Made by a program: the position numbers and the translations under genes
Notes under the pieces: generated by a model
Seen by the model: only the letters and a program-made list of their open reading frames with translations
Database searches by the model: none
Told to the model about the DNA's origin: nothing
Shown here: one piece after another, positions 18,438 to 25,658 of the stretch
Layout: every line of letters starts with the position of its first letter
How positions within the stretch are numbered: position 1 is the stretch's first letter
NCBI RefSeq assembly: GCF_011762095.1
Contig: NZ_JAASQO010000002.1
Span: 1 to 64,000, forward strand
Source of the DNA: Parvibaculum indicum
GTDB lineage: Bacteria; Pseudomonadota; Alphaproteobacteria; Parvibaculales; Parvibaculaceae
Length of the DNA: 64,000 nucleotides
Reading direction: 5' to 3'

Positions 18438-19070
18438 ATGGCGACCAATCTTCCCAACCTGCTGACATATTTCCGCATCCTTCTGGTGCCCCTCGTGGTG
18501 ATCGCCCTGTATCTGGAAGAGGATGCGGGCAACTGGACGGCGCTGGCCCTGTTTGCGATGGCAGGCATTACCGACTGGCTGGACGGTTACCTTGCCCGCG
18601 CCTGGAACCAGACCTCCAATCTGGGCCGGATGCTCGATCCCATCGCCGACAAGCTGCTCGTCGCCGTGGTGCTGCTGGCGCTCACATGGCAAGGCACGAT
18701 TGCCGGCTATTCGCTCTGGGCGGCGATCATCATCCTGTGCCGGGAAATCCTGGTTTCGGGGCTGCGCGAATATCTGGCGGGCCTGCGCGTCAGCGTGCCG
18801 GTGACGCAGTTGGCAAAATGGAAAACCGCGATCCAGATGGTCGCCCTGGCCTTCCTGCTGCTGGGCCCGGCGGGCGACCGCATCGTGCCGGGCATTACCG
18901 AATTGGGGCTGACGCTCCTCTGGGCCGCGGCGATCCTGACCCTTTATACGGGCTATGACTATTTCCGCGCCGGGCTACGGCATATCGACGATACGCGCCC
19001 GCCGGAACGCCCCGCCGGCGCTCCCGCGACCCCAGGCGGGAGCGCGGCCAATGGAGACGCCGCGCCATGA
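18438..19070 (+). CDS. pgsA: CDP-diacylglycerol-glycerol-3-phosphate 3-phosphatidyltransferase
   Basis: A 210-residue membrane enzyme making phosphatidylglycerophosphate, the first committed step of phosphatidylglycerol synthesis. The CDP-alcohol phosphatidyltransferase signature is clear: DGYLAR, then G and two aspartates in GRMLDPIADK (about residues 40-65). Four or more hydrophobic helices follow (for instance LLVAVVLLALTW and IQMVALAFLLLG). The start at 18438 (MATNLPNLLTYFRI) fits the family; the frame is open upstream but inside uvrC. uvrC-pgsA-moaD is a familiar alphaproteobacterial gene order. Its stop overlaps the moaD ATG. Confidence 0.95.
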   Translation: MATNLPNLLTYFRILLVPLVVIALYLEEDAGNWTALALFAMAGITDWLDGYLARAWNQTSNLGRMLDPIADKLLVAVVLLALTWQGTIAGYSLWAAIIILCREILVSGLREYLAGLRVSVPVTQLAKWKTAIQMVALAFLLLGPAGDRIVPGITELGLTLLWAAAILTLYTGYDYFRAGLRHIDDTRPPERPAGAPATPGGSAANGDAAP

Positions 19071-19318
19071 AACTTCTCTACTTCGCCTGGGTAAAACAGA
19101 AGACCGGCAAGGCGGAGGAAGACGTCACGCTGCCGGCCGGGATCGCAGATGTAACCGGCCTCATAGACTGGCTGCGCCGGCGCGACGAAGGCTATGAAGC
19201 CGCGTTCGAAGACCTGAAGGTCATACGCTGCGCGATCGATCAGGAACACGCCGATCTCGATGCCTCGATCGCAGGCGCGCAGGAAGTGGCCTTCTTCCCG
19301 CCGGTGACGGGCGGATAG
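19067..19318 (+). CDS. moaD: molybdopterin synthase small subunit (MoaD)
   Basis: An 83-residue ubiquitin-fold protein ending in the required Gly-Gly (PPVTGG), whose C-terminal thiocarboxylate supplies sulfur to form molybdopterin. It overlaps pgsA by 4 bp. Its partner moaE normally follows directly, but here a repeat-flanked GIY-YIG gene lies between (about 550 bp). Confidence 0.95.
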   Translation: MKLLYFAWVKQKTGKAEEDVTLPAGIADVTGLIDWLRRRDEGYEAAFEDLKVIRCAIDQEHADLDASIAGAQEVAFFPPVTGG

Positions 19319-19323
19319 TTGAC

Positions 19324-19436
19324 AGGCCTCGTCCTTAGAGACGGCCCTTCGGGCCTCCTCAGGATGAGGCGCAATGTCAGAACCAAATCCTCACCCTGAG
19401 GAGGATGCGCAGCATCCGTCTCGAAGGGCGAGGCCA
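19324..19436. repeat. palindromic repeat, CTTCGAGACGG family (copy R2)
   Basis: About 113 bp beginning 5 bp after the moaD stop. The left arm has CTTAGAGACGG in place of CTTCGAGACGG. Left hairpin GGCCC-ttc-GGGCC, boxes CCTCAGGATGAGG and CCTCACCCTGAGG, right hairpin GGATGC-gca-GCATCC, right arm GTCTCGAAGG. It forms the left flank of the GIY-YIG gene; the AGGGAG that likely serves as its ribosome-binding site is just outside the repeat. Confidence 0.9.
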
Positions 19437-19449
19437 GGGAGCCTGCCAA

Positions 19450-19788
19450 GTGAATGCTTTCGTCTATATTCTTCGCTGCGATGACGGAAGCTACTATGTC
19501 GGCTCTGCGCGCGGATCGCTTGAAAGACGAATCCTCGAACACAATTCAGGCGCCTATCGCAGCTACACGTTCAATCGAAGACCGGTAACCCTTGCCTTTT
19601 CGGAGAGCTTTGAACGAATTACCGACGCTGTCGCCGCAGAGAGAAAACTGAAGGGCTGGAGCCGCGCCAAGAAAGAAGCCCTTATCGCCGGCGATTTCGG
19701 GCAATTGAAGGATTTATCGAAATCGCGGCGCACACCTCGGCCTCGTCCTTCGAGACGGCCCTGCGGGCCTCCTCAGGATGAGGCGTAA
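19450..19788 (+). CDS. small GIY-YIG nuclease (COG2827-like) flanked by palindromic repeats
   Basis: A 112-residue single-domain URI/GIY-YIG protein. FVYILRCDDGSYYVG holds the two tyrosine motifs, SLERRILEH the catalytic arginine and AVAAERKLKGWSR the glutamate. The end of the fold is RAKKEALIAGDF. The GTG at 19450 has AGGGAG upstream; an ATG at 19405 is inside repeat R2 and is rejected. The last 16 residues (RRPCGPPQDEA at the end) and the stop codon come from repeat R3, so the protein tail is repeat-encoded. No specific function is established for this family; DNA cleavage at structured or repeated DNA is plausible. The gene and its two flanking repeats lie between moaD and moaE. Confidence 0.85.
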   Translation: MNAFVYILRCDDGSYYVGSARGSLERRILEHNSGAYRSYTFNRRPVTLAFSESFERITDAVAAERKLKGWSRAKKEALIAGDFGQLKDLSKSRRTPRPRPSRRPCGPPQDEA

Positions 19789-19848
19789 GTCAGAACTGAT
19801 CCCTCACCCTGAGGAGGATGCGCAGCATCCGTCTCGAAGGGCGAGGCC
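19739..19848. repeat. palindromic repeat, CTTCGAGACGG family (copy R3)
   Basis: About 110 bp; same orientation and near-identical to R2 (left hairpin loop tgc rather than ttc, right hairpin GGATGC-gca-GCATCC). It overlaps the last 50 nt of the GIY-YIG gene and ends 18 bp before moaE. Confidence 0.9.
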
Positions 19849-19866
19849 GAAGAAGCAAAGGTCGTC

Positions 19867-20313
19867 ATGATCCGCGTCCAGACAGAGGATTTCGACATCG
19901 GCGCCGAAGTGGCCGCCCTCTCGAAAGACCGCCACGATATCGGCGCGGTCGTCACCTTTTCCGGCACGGTGCGCGACAAGACCGGCGACCTCGTCGCGCT
20001 GGAACTCGAACACTATCCCGGCATGACGGAGAAGGAACTCACGCGCATCGAAGCCGAAGCGCAGGCACGCTGGCCGCTGGAGGCGAGCCTCGTCGTGCAT
20101 CGCGTCGGACGCCTTCTGCCCGGCGAGAATATCGTGCTCGTCGTCACCGCCTCCGCCCATCGGCAGGCCGCCTTCGAGGCGGCGGAGTTCCTGATGGACT
20201 ATCTGAAGACCCGCGCCCCCTTCTGGAAACGCGAGGAAACGGCAGAAGGCGGCGACTGGGTGGATGCGCGCGACAGCGACGACACAGCGGCGGCGCGCTG
20301 GACAAAAAAATAG
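19867..20313 (+). CDS. moaE: molybdopterin synthase large subunit (MoaE)
   Basis: A 148-residue protein of the MoaE family, which with two MoaD chains converts cyclic pyranopterin monophosphate to molybdopterin. Landmarks are GAVVTFSGTVRDK near residue 37, LELEHYPGMTEKEL, the HRVGRLLPGE strand and KTRAPFWKRE near residue 113 with the active lysines. It follows repeat R3 with AAGG before the ATG. Transcription from the pgsA-moaD side would have to read through two hairpin-rich repeats. Its last codons are the A-run that is the T-run of the opposing ilvE terminator. Confidence 0.95.
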   Translation: MIRVQTEDFDIGAEVAALSKDRHDIGAVVTFSGTVRDKTGDLVALELEHYPGMTEKELTRIEAEAQARWPLEASLVVHRVGRLLPGENIVLVVTASAHRQAAFEAAEFLMDYLKTRAPFWKREETAEGGDWVDARDSDDTAAARWTKK

Positions 20314-20333
20314 GGCCGCCCGAAGGCGACCCC
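20304..20333 (-). terminator. intrinsic terminator of ilvE
   Basis: On the minus strand GGGTCGCC-TTC-GGGCGGCCC forms a strong stem followed by TATTTTTTT. The T-run coincides with the lysine codons and stop of convergent moaE, so the two genes share these bases. Confidence 0.8.
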
Positions 20334-20357
20334 ATCTTCCATTCATGTTGGCCCGTA

Positions 20358-21260
20358 TCAGCCATTGGCGACTTTCGCCTTGTCCTGATGCGCATACACA
20401 AGGGCCATGTAGTCCTTGTACAGATTCTCGGAAATCTCACCCGGCGTGAACCTGTAGGGGCCGATCTCGCCCACCGGCGTCACTTCCGCCGCCGTGCCGG
20501 TGATGAAGCATTCGGAGAAGTCTGCCATCTCTTCCGGCTTGATATGGCGTTCGATTACTTCGAGCCCGCGCGCCTTCGCCAGGTCGATCACCGTGCGGCG
20601 CGTGATGCCGTCGAGGAAGCAATCGGGGGTCGGCGTATGGATGACGCCGTCCTTGATGAAGAAGATGTTGGCGCCCGTCGCCTCGGCCACATAGCCGCGA
20701 TAGTCGTACATCAGCGCATCGGCATAGCCCTTGTCCTCGGCGGCATGCTTGGAGATGGTGCAGATCATGTAGAGACCCGCCGCCTTCGCATCGGACGGCG
20801 CCGTCTCCGGCGAGGGCCGCTTGTACCCTGCGATATCGAGACGGATGCCCTTCTTGCGCTGTTCCGGATCGAAATAGGACGGCCATTCCCACGCCGCGAC
20901 CGCCAGATTGATGCGGTTCTTCTGCGCGGAGACGCCCATCATCTCGCTGCCGCGCCAGGCCACCGGACGGATATAGGCATCTTCCAGCTTCTGGGCGGCA
21001 AGCTCGGCCCGGCAGGCCTCGTCGATCTCATCCACCGTATAGGGAATGTCGAAGCCGAGAATGCGCGCGGAATCGACCAGACGCTGCGAATGTTCATGCA
21101 GCTTGAAAATCTCGCCGCCATAGGCCCGGCAGCCTTCGAATACGCTGCTGGCATAGTGCATTCCATGCGTGAGTACATGCACCTTGGCGTCCGACCACGG
21201 CACCAATTCGCCGTTGAACCAGATGTAGCCATCGCGTTTGTCGAAGGGAATATCTGCCAT
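20358..21260 (-). CDS. ilvE: branched-chain amino acid aminotransferase
   Basis: A 300-residue class IV PLP aminotransferase that transfers the amino group between glutamate and valine, leucine or isoleucine. The signature around the Schiff-base lysine (SDAKAAGLYM) and the downstream YRGYVAEATGANIFFIKDG stretch are present, as is the ITRRTVIDLA segment. Start at 21260 (MADIPFDKRDGYIWFNGE) has AGGGAG upstream; the open frame continues to 21440 without homology. Single gene, terminated at 20304-20333. Confidence 0.94.
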   Translation of the reverse strand: MADIPFDKRDGYIWFNGELVPWSDAKVHVLTHGMHYASSVFEGCRAYGGEIFKLHEHSQRLVDSARILGFDIPYTVDEIDEACRAELAAQKLEDAYIRPVAWRGSEMMGVSAQKNRINLAVAAWEWPSYFDPEQRKKGIRLDIAGYKRPSPETAPSDAKAAGLYMICTISKHAAEDKGYADALMYDYRGYVAEATGANIFFIKDGVIHTPTPDCFLDGITRRTVIDLAKARGLEVIERHIKPEEMADFSECFITGTAAEVTPVGEIGPYRFTPGEISENLYKDYMALVYAHQDKAKVANG

Positions 21261-21503
21261 GATTCCGCTCCCTGGCGTTATGTTGTGAGGCTCGCTTGGG
21301 CTCGATTTCGCCATAGACAACAGGCCGCCTCTTGCCTCTTTCGGTCTATCCGGTGGAGCCTCTTCCGGGCCCGGCCGCATATCCCGCTTGGGTGTTATGG
21401 GGCTGTCTATATTATCGTCTGGAAGAATCGAGGATGCCACCCGCCTTCGGGAGGCCGCTTACTCAACCCAGCGAGCGAAGAGAGGCTAGCGCTGCGGAAA
21501 AAA

Positions 21504-21524
21504 TATGTCAATATGGCTGACATA
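21504..21524. promoter_or_regulatory. inverted repeat upstream of the MarR gene, likely autoregulatory operator
   Basis: TATGTCA-atatggc-TGACATA, perfect 7-bp arms with 7-nt spacer, ending 5 bp before the MarR ATG. MarR proteins often repress their own operon from such sites. Inferred from position and symmetry. Confidence 0.5.
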
Positions 21525-21529
21525 AAATC

Positions 21530-22138
21530 ATGCCGATTGCGACAGCGGTGAAAAAGCACGTGACCAAGGAGACGCCCGCCCCGCAAAGGGCCCGAGAAAC
21601 CGACCCCGCCGAAAGCGGCGCGGACCCGGCTGTCGAGGCCGACGATGCGACGCGCCTCGTGGAGGCGATCGAACTCCTGTTCTTCGCCTATCGGGACTTC
21701 ATCTCCGATCCGGATGCCCTGCTGGCGGAATATGATTTCGGCCGGGCGCACCACCGGGTCATCCATTTCGTCGGGCGGAACCCCGGCATTACGGTGGCCG
21801 AACTCCTCGATATTCTCCGTATTACCAAACAAAGCCTCGCCCGTGTGCTGAAGCAGCTCATCGAGCGCGGCTTCGTGGCGCAGGAGACCGGCCGCAAGGA
21901 CCGCCGCCAGCGCCTGCTCTACCTCACCGAGGCGGGGCGCGACCTGAACGACAGGCTGGCCGCCCCGCAGCACGAGCGCGTCGCCCGCGCCCTTCTGGAA
22001 GCCGGCGCGGAGGCCGGCGGCAATGCGGAGGATGCCTGGCGCAAGGTGATGCTGGCGCTTCTCAACAAGGAAAACCGGTCGGAGGTGGAAGACCGCCTTG
22101 CCGACGGCCGGGACCGCCCGAAAGGACGAAAGCCATGA
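21530..22138 (+). CDS. petP: MarR-family regulator, PetP-like
   Basis: A 202-residue regulator with the MarR winged helix: FVGRNPGITVAELLDILRITKQSLARVLKQLIERGFV (read as helices, about residues 78-115) and the wing with DRRQRLLYLTEAG. The N-terminal 40 residues are polar and low-complexity. It is followed, with ATGA overlap, by an OmpR-type response regulator; a MarR/response-regulator pair of this kind is PetP-PetR of Rhodobacter capsulatus, required for cytochrome bc1 expression. The name is given on gene order and size, not on proof. An inverted repeat precedes the start. Confidence 0.75.
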   Translation: MPIATAVKKHVTKETPAPQRARETDPAESGADPAVEADDATRLVEAIELLFFAYRDFISDPDALLAEYDFGRAHHRVIHFVGRNPGITVAELLDILRITKQSLARVLKQLIERGFVAQETGRKDRRQRLLYLTEAGRDLNDRLAAPQHERVARALLEAGAEAGGNAEDAWRKVMLALLNKENRSEVEDRLADGRDRPKGRKP

Positions 22139-22857
22139 GCGCCGCCGGAGAGCCCGATACCGCGGCCGCGCCCCTGCCCGGCGACGATGCCCCGCATGTA
22201 CTCATCGTGGACGACGACCGGCGCATCCGCGAATTGCTGAAACGCTTTCTGAGCGAAAACGGCTATCGCGTCACCGTGGCCGAACACGCGGCCGATGCGC
22301 GGGCAAAGCTCGAAGGGCTCGCCTTCGACCTCATCGTGCTCGATGTGATGATGCCGGGCGAAAACGGTTTCGACTTCGCCAGTGCCGTGCGGCGAACCTC
22401 CAACGTGCCGATCCTGATGCTGACCGCGCGCGGCGATGCCAGCGACCGGATCGACGGGCTGGAGCGCGGCGTGGACGACTATCTCGCCAAACCCTTCGAG
22501 CCGCGCGAACTGCTGCTGCGCGTCGGCACCATTCTGCGCCGGGCACGCGCCCCAGGCGGCGGCGCGGCCTCCGGCGCGCTGACTTTCGGCGGCTGCGAAT
22601 TCAACCCCCAGCGCGGCGAACTCCGCCGCGACGGACAGCTCGTCCGGCTGACGACGCGCGAAGTGCAGCTCCTGCGCATCTTCGCCGCCCATCCCGGCCA
22701 GACGATTTCGCGCCTCGATCTTTGCGAGAACGAAGCGGCGGAACGCTCTATCGACGTCCAGATCAACCGGCTCCGCCGCAAGGTCGAGGACGACCCCCGA
22801 AATCCGCTTTACCTGCAGACCGTGCGCGGCGAAGGCTACGTACTGATGCCGGATTGA
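22135..22857 (+). CDS. petR: OmpR-family response regulator, PetR-like
   Basis: A 240-residue response regulator: receiver domain with acidic pocket DDD (26-28), phosphoacceptor D70 in DLIVLDVMMPG and K in YLAKPFEP (about 121), then an OmpR winged helix (about 150-238, ending QTVRGEGYVLMPD). It overlaps the MarR gene by 4 bp and precedes a sensor kinase gene by 30 bp, forming a three-gene regulatory operon. PetR in Rhodobacter controls petABC; here petABC is about 20 kb away. Confidence 0.85.
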   Translation: MSAAGEPDTAAAPLPGDDAPHVLIVDDDRRIRELLKRFLSENGYRVTVAEHAADARAKLEGLAFDLIVLDVMMPGENGFDFASAVRRTSNVPILMLTARGDASDRIDGLERGVDDYLAKPFEPRELLLRVGTILRRARAPGGGAASGALTFGGCEFNPQRGELRRDGQLVRLTTREVQLLRIFAAHPGQTISRLDLCENEAAERSIDVQINRLRRKVEDDPRNPLYLQTVRGEGYVLMPD

Positions 22858-22887
22858 TGCGCACACAGAAGAAGCGGAACGAATAGA

Positions 22888-24219
22888 GTGTCGATGACCC
22901 GTTTCATCAAGAACATGCTGCCGCGAGGCCTTTACGGCCGATCGCTCATCATCATCGTGGCGCCGATGGTGCTTTTGCAGATCGTCGTGACCTATATGTT
23001 TCTGGAACGGCACTGGCAGCTCGTGACCGAACGGCTCTCCGCCAGCGCCGTTTCCGAGATCGCCCTGCTGCTGAACGAATATGAGCGCGAGCCGACAAGG
23101 GAACGCGCCGAGACGCTCTCGAAGGAAGCGCGCGAAACGCTGACGCTTTCCGTCGCCTTCCTGCCGGGCGAGAAACTGCCCGACACGCCCGCGTCGACCG
23201 GCGGCCTGCTGGAAAGCTCGCTGAGCGCCAATCTGCGCGAAAAGGTGCAGCGCCCCTTCTGGATCGATACCAGCCGATACACCGATTATATCGACATCCG
23301 CGTCGCCTATAATGGCGGCGTCATGCGCACGCTCTCGCCGGCGAGCCATGTCTATGCGACCAACTCGCATATCTTTCTGGTCTGGATGGTCGGCACCTCC
23401 TTCGTGCTGGTCGTGGTCGCAATCCTTTTCCTGAGAAACCAGATCCGTCCCATCGAACGGCTCGCGGAAGCCGCAGAAGGCTTCGGCATGGGGCGGGACG
23501 TGCCGAGTTTCCGCCCGCGCGGCGCATCGGAAGTCCGCCGCGCCGCGGAAGCCTTTCTCGACATGCGCAACCGCATCGAACGCCAGATCGCCCAGCGCAC
23601 CGCCATGCTGGCCGGGGTGAGCCACGACCTGAGAACGCCGCTCACCCGTATGCGTCTCGAACTCGCCATGATGGGCGACGACCCGCAAGTCCAGGAGATG
23701 CGCAAGGATATCGACGAGATGCAGCGCATGCTGGACGACTATCTGGAATTCGCGCGCGGCCATCGCGGCGAAGCGACGGAAGAAACCGACCTCGGCGATT
23801 TGCTGCGCGAAACCTGTAACGACTGGCAGCGCAAGGGCTGCAACGTCACCGTTACCGTGCAGGGCGATCTGCATGTGCCGCTTCGCCGAAGCGCCTTCAA
23901 ACGCTGCCTCGCCAACCTTGTCGGCAATGCCTGCAAATATGGCGACAATGTCTGGATCACCGGCTTTCGCGATATGAGCGATCCGGGCGCGGATATCGAA
24001 ATCGTGGTGGACGACGACGGTCCGGGCCTGCCCGACGATCAGCTCGAGGAAGTGTTCCGCCCCTTCTACCGGCTGGACGACAGCCGCAACCTCGATGAAG
24101 GCGGCTCAGGCCTCGGCCTTGCCATCGCCCGCGACATCGCGCGCGGCCATGGCGGCGACATTACGCTCTCGCGCAGCCCCGCGGGCGGCTTGCGCGCCAT
24201 CGTGGACGTGCCGGTATGA
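22888..24219 (+). CDS. EnvZ-like sensor histidine kinase
   Basis: A 443-residue membrane kinase. The N-terminal helix (about residues 20-40, SLIIIVAPMVLLQIVVTYMF) and a second helix (about 160-185) bracket a periplasmic sensor domain of about 120 residues. A HAMP segment follows (IRPIERLAEAAEGF), then the phosphoacceptor H246 in LAGVSHDLRTP and an ATPase domain with N (GNACKYGD), DDDGPGLP and GSGLGLAI. Starts at GTG 22888 or the ATG 6 bp later. It should phosphorylate the adjacent response regulator. Confidence 0.9.
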   Translation: MSMTRFIKNMLPRGLYGRSLIIIVAPMVLLQIVVTYMFLERHWQLVTERLSASAVSEIALLLNEYEREPTRERAETLSKEARETLTLSVAFLPGEKLPDTPASTGGLLESSLSANLREKVQRPFWIDTSRYTDYIDIRVAYNGGVMRTLSPASHVYATNSHIFLVWMVGTSFVLVVVAILFLRNQIRPIERLAEAAEGFGMGRDVPSFRPRGASEVRRAAEAFLDMRNRIERQIAQRTAMLAGVSHDLRTPLTRMRLELAMMGDDPQVQEMRKDIDEMQRMLDDYLEFARGHRGEATEETDLGDLLRETCNDWQRKGCNVTVTVQGDLHVPLRRSAFKRCLANLVGNACKYGDNVWITGFRDMSDPGADIEIVVDDDGPGLPDDQLEEVFRPFYRLDDSRNLDEGGSGLGLAIARDIARGHGGDITLSRSPAGGLRAIVDVPV

Positions 24220-24590
24220 ACGATCTCCCCCTGATGGTGCGAAAATGGCAGGCGGCCTGGCAGGCACTCGACCCGCAAGCCGTGGCCGCGCTTTATGCGC
24301 CGGACGGGACGCATATGAGCGGCGTGGTGCGCGAAAGACTGGGCAAGGAAGATGCGACCCTGCACGGACGCGACGAAGTGCTCGGCTATGCGACCGCCTC
24401 AGCCAGGGCGCTCGAAAGCTTCCGCGCCGATATTCTCAGCGTCATCGCGGAAGGCGACGACGATACGGGCCGCGCGGCGGTGGAATACCTGCGTATCCTG
24501 AACGGCAACGACGCCAGCCCGATGCGCGTGATGGAAGCGATGGAGTGGCGCGGCGGCAGGATCACCGCCTGCCGGGTGTTTCATTTCTGA
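24216..24590 (+). CDS. SnoaL/NTF2-like small protein
   Basis: A 124-residue protein with the alpha+beta cone fold pattern of SnoaL-like/NTF2-like proteins: an N-terminal helix WQAAWQALDPQAVAALYAPDG, DGTHMSG strand and the terminal WRGGRITACRVFHF. Members are enzymes or ligand-binding proteins of many kinds. The ATG overlaps the kinase stop (ATGA), so it is translated with the two-component system, but no functional tie can be read from sequence. Confidence 0.75.
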   Translation: MNDLPLMVRKWQAAWQALDPQAVAALYAPDGTHMSGVVRERLGKEDATLHGRDEVLGYATASARALESFRADILSVIAEGDDDTGRAAVEYLRILNGNDASPMRVMEAMEWRGGRITACRVFHF

Positions 24591-24596
24591 CAGGGG

Positions 24597-24950
24597 TCAG
24601 GCGAGCCGCGCCCCGTCCGGCAGGTCGCCGTCGACGCCCGCCAGCACGATCCGTCTCTCTTCATCCGGAAAGCCGAGCGTCAGCACCTCCGACATGAAGG
24701 GACCGATCTGGCGCGGCGGAAAATTCACCACCGCCATCACCCGCCGCCCGACCAGCGCCTCGGGCGTATAGTGGTCGGTGATCTGGGCGGAGCTTTTCTT
24801 CACGCCGATATCCGGGCCGAAATCGATGCGGAGCTTGATGGCGGGCTTGCGCGCTTCCGGGAAAGGGGCGACTTCCACCACCGTACCGATGCGGATATCG
24901 ACTTTCAGAAAATCGTCGAAGGAAATCTCCGGCGCCGCTTTCCCGCTCAT
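24597..24950 (-). CDS. csaA: CsaA-like tRNA-binding protein
   Basis: A 117-residue OB-fold protein of the tRNA-binding domain (EMAP/CsaA/YgjH) type: SFDDFLKVDIRIGTV at the start and VVNFPPRQIGPFMSEVLTLGF in the middle are the family signatures. Bacillus CsaA acts as a secretion chaperone, and the fold binds tRNA; the role in alphaproteobacteria is not settled. It overlaps the tetR gene upstream by 4 bp and converges on the SnoaL-like gene. Confidence 0.85.
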   Translation of the reverse strand: MSGKAAPEISFDDFLKVDIRIGTVVEVAPFPEARKPAIKLRIDFGPDIGVKKSSAQITDHYTPEALVGRRVMAVVNFPPRQIGPFMSEVLTLGFPDEERRIVLAGVDGDLPDGARLA

Positions 24951-25591
24951 GCCGCATCCTTCGCATCGTCATTTTCGGGCTTCCCGCGACGCGCGGCCGG
25001 GCGCGGACGCTTCGACATGAAGTCCTGCGCGCGGGCGAACCACTCCTCGCCCTGCCGCAACCGCTTGTCGAGGGCGGCCATGGTGCGCGCCTGATCCTCG
25101 TCGTCGTCGAGCCAGACTTTCAGAAGGCGCGCCCAGAAAAGCGCCAGGCCCCGCACGCGGATAAGCCCGCGCCAGCCCGAACTGTCGATCCCCGCCGCCT
25201 CCAGCATCCACCCCATGGACTGGAGCGTGGAGGGGATGAGCGCAAGCGCCGCCACGGGGTCGCGCTCCAGATCCTCTGTAATACGCTTCAGCGCGGGCTT
25301 GTCCTGCGCCATGGCGTCGAAGCGCAGCATGACGACATCGAACAGGCGGTCGCGGACGGGCTCGTCCGCCAGTTCCTCCTCATCCGCCATCTTCAACACC
25401 TGCGCATCGATGCGCCGTGCATAGGCAGCGAGGATCTGCGCCTTTGAGGAAAACAGCGCGGATAGCTCGCCCAGGCCGAGCTTCGCTTCCCCGGCAATGT
25501 CGGCGAGCGACAAATCCGTCCAGCCGCGCTTCCCGGCGAGCCGGAGCGCGGCATTCACGATCTTTTCTTCCGGGGTCAGTTTACGCGCCAT
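24947..25591 (-). CDS. TetR-family transcriptional regulator
   Basis: A 214-residue protein with an N-terminal TetR helix-turn-helix (about residues 8-52: RKLTPEEKIVNAALRLAGKRG then LSLADIAGEAKLGLGELSALF) and a COQ9-like C-terminal region, ending in a basic-acidic tail. Regulated genes unknown; csaA is in the same operon by overlap. Confidence 0.85.
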   Translation of the reverse strand: MARKLTPEEKIVNAALRLAGKRGWTDLSLADIAGEAKLGLGELSALFSSKAQILAAYARRIDAQVLKMADEEELADEPVRDRLFDVVMLRFDAMAQDKPALKRITEDLERDPVAALALIPSTLQSMGWMLEAAGIDSSGWRGLIRVRGLALFWARLLKVWLDDDEDQARTMAALDKRLRQGEEWFARAQDFMSKRPRPAARRGKPENDDAKDAA

Positions 25592-25658
25592 AATGCCTCT
25601 CCTGTCCGTTCCGCAAAGGAGGATAGTCGGGAAGCCAACGGAAAACGAGGTGTGGGGA

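Noticed and set aside
19405-19449. Earlier ATG for the GIY-YIG gene
   Set aside because: The bases are part of repeat R2, and the same false start occurs in repeat R3 (19818). The GTG at 19450 fits the domain and has a ribosome-binding site.
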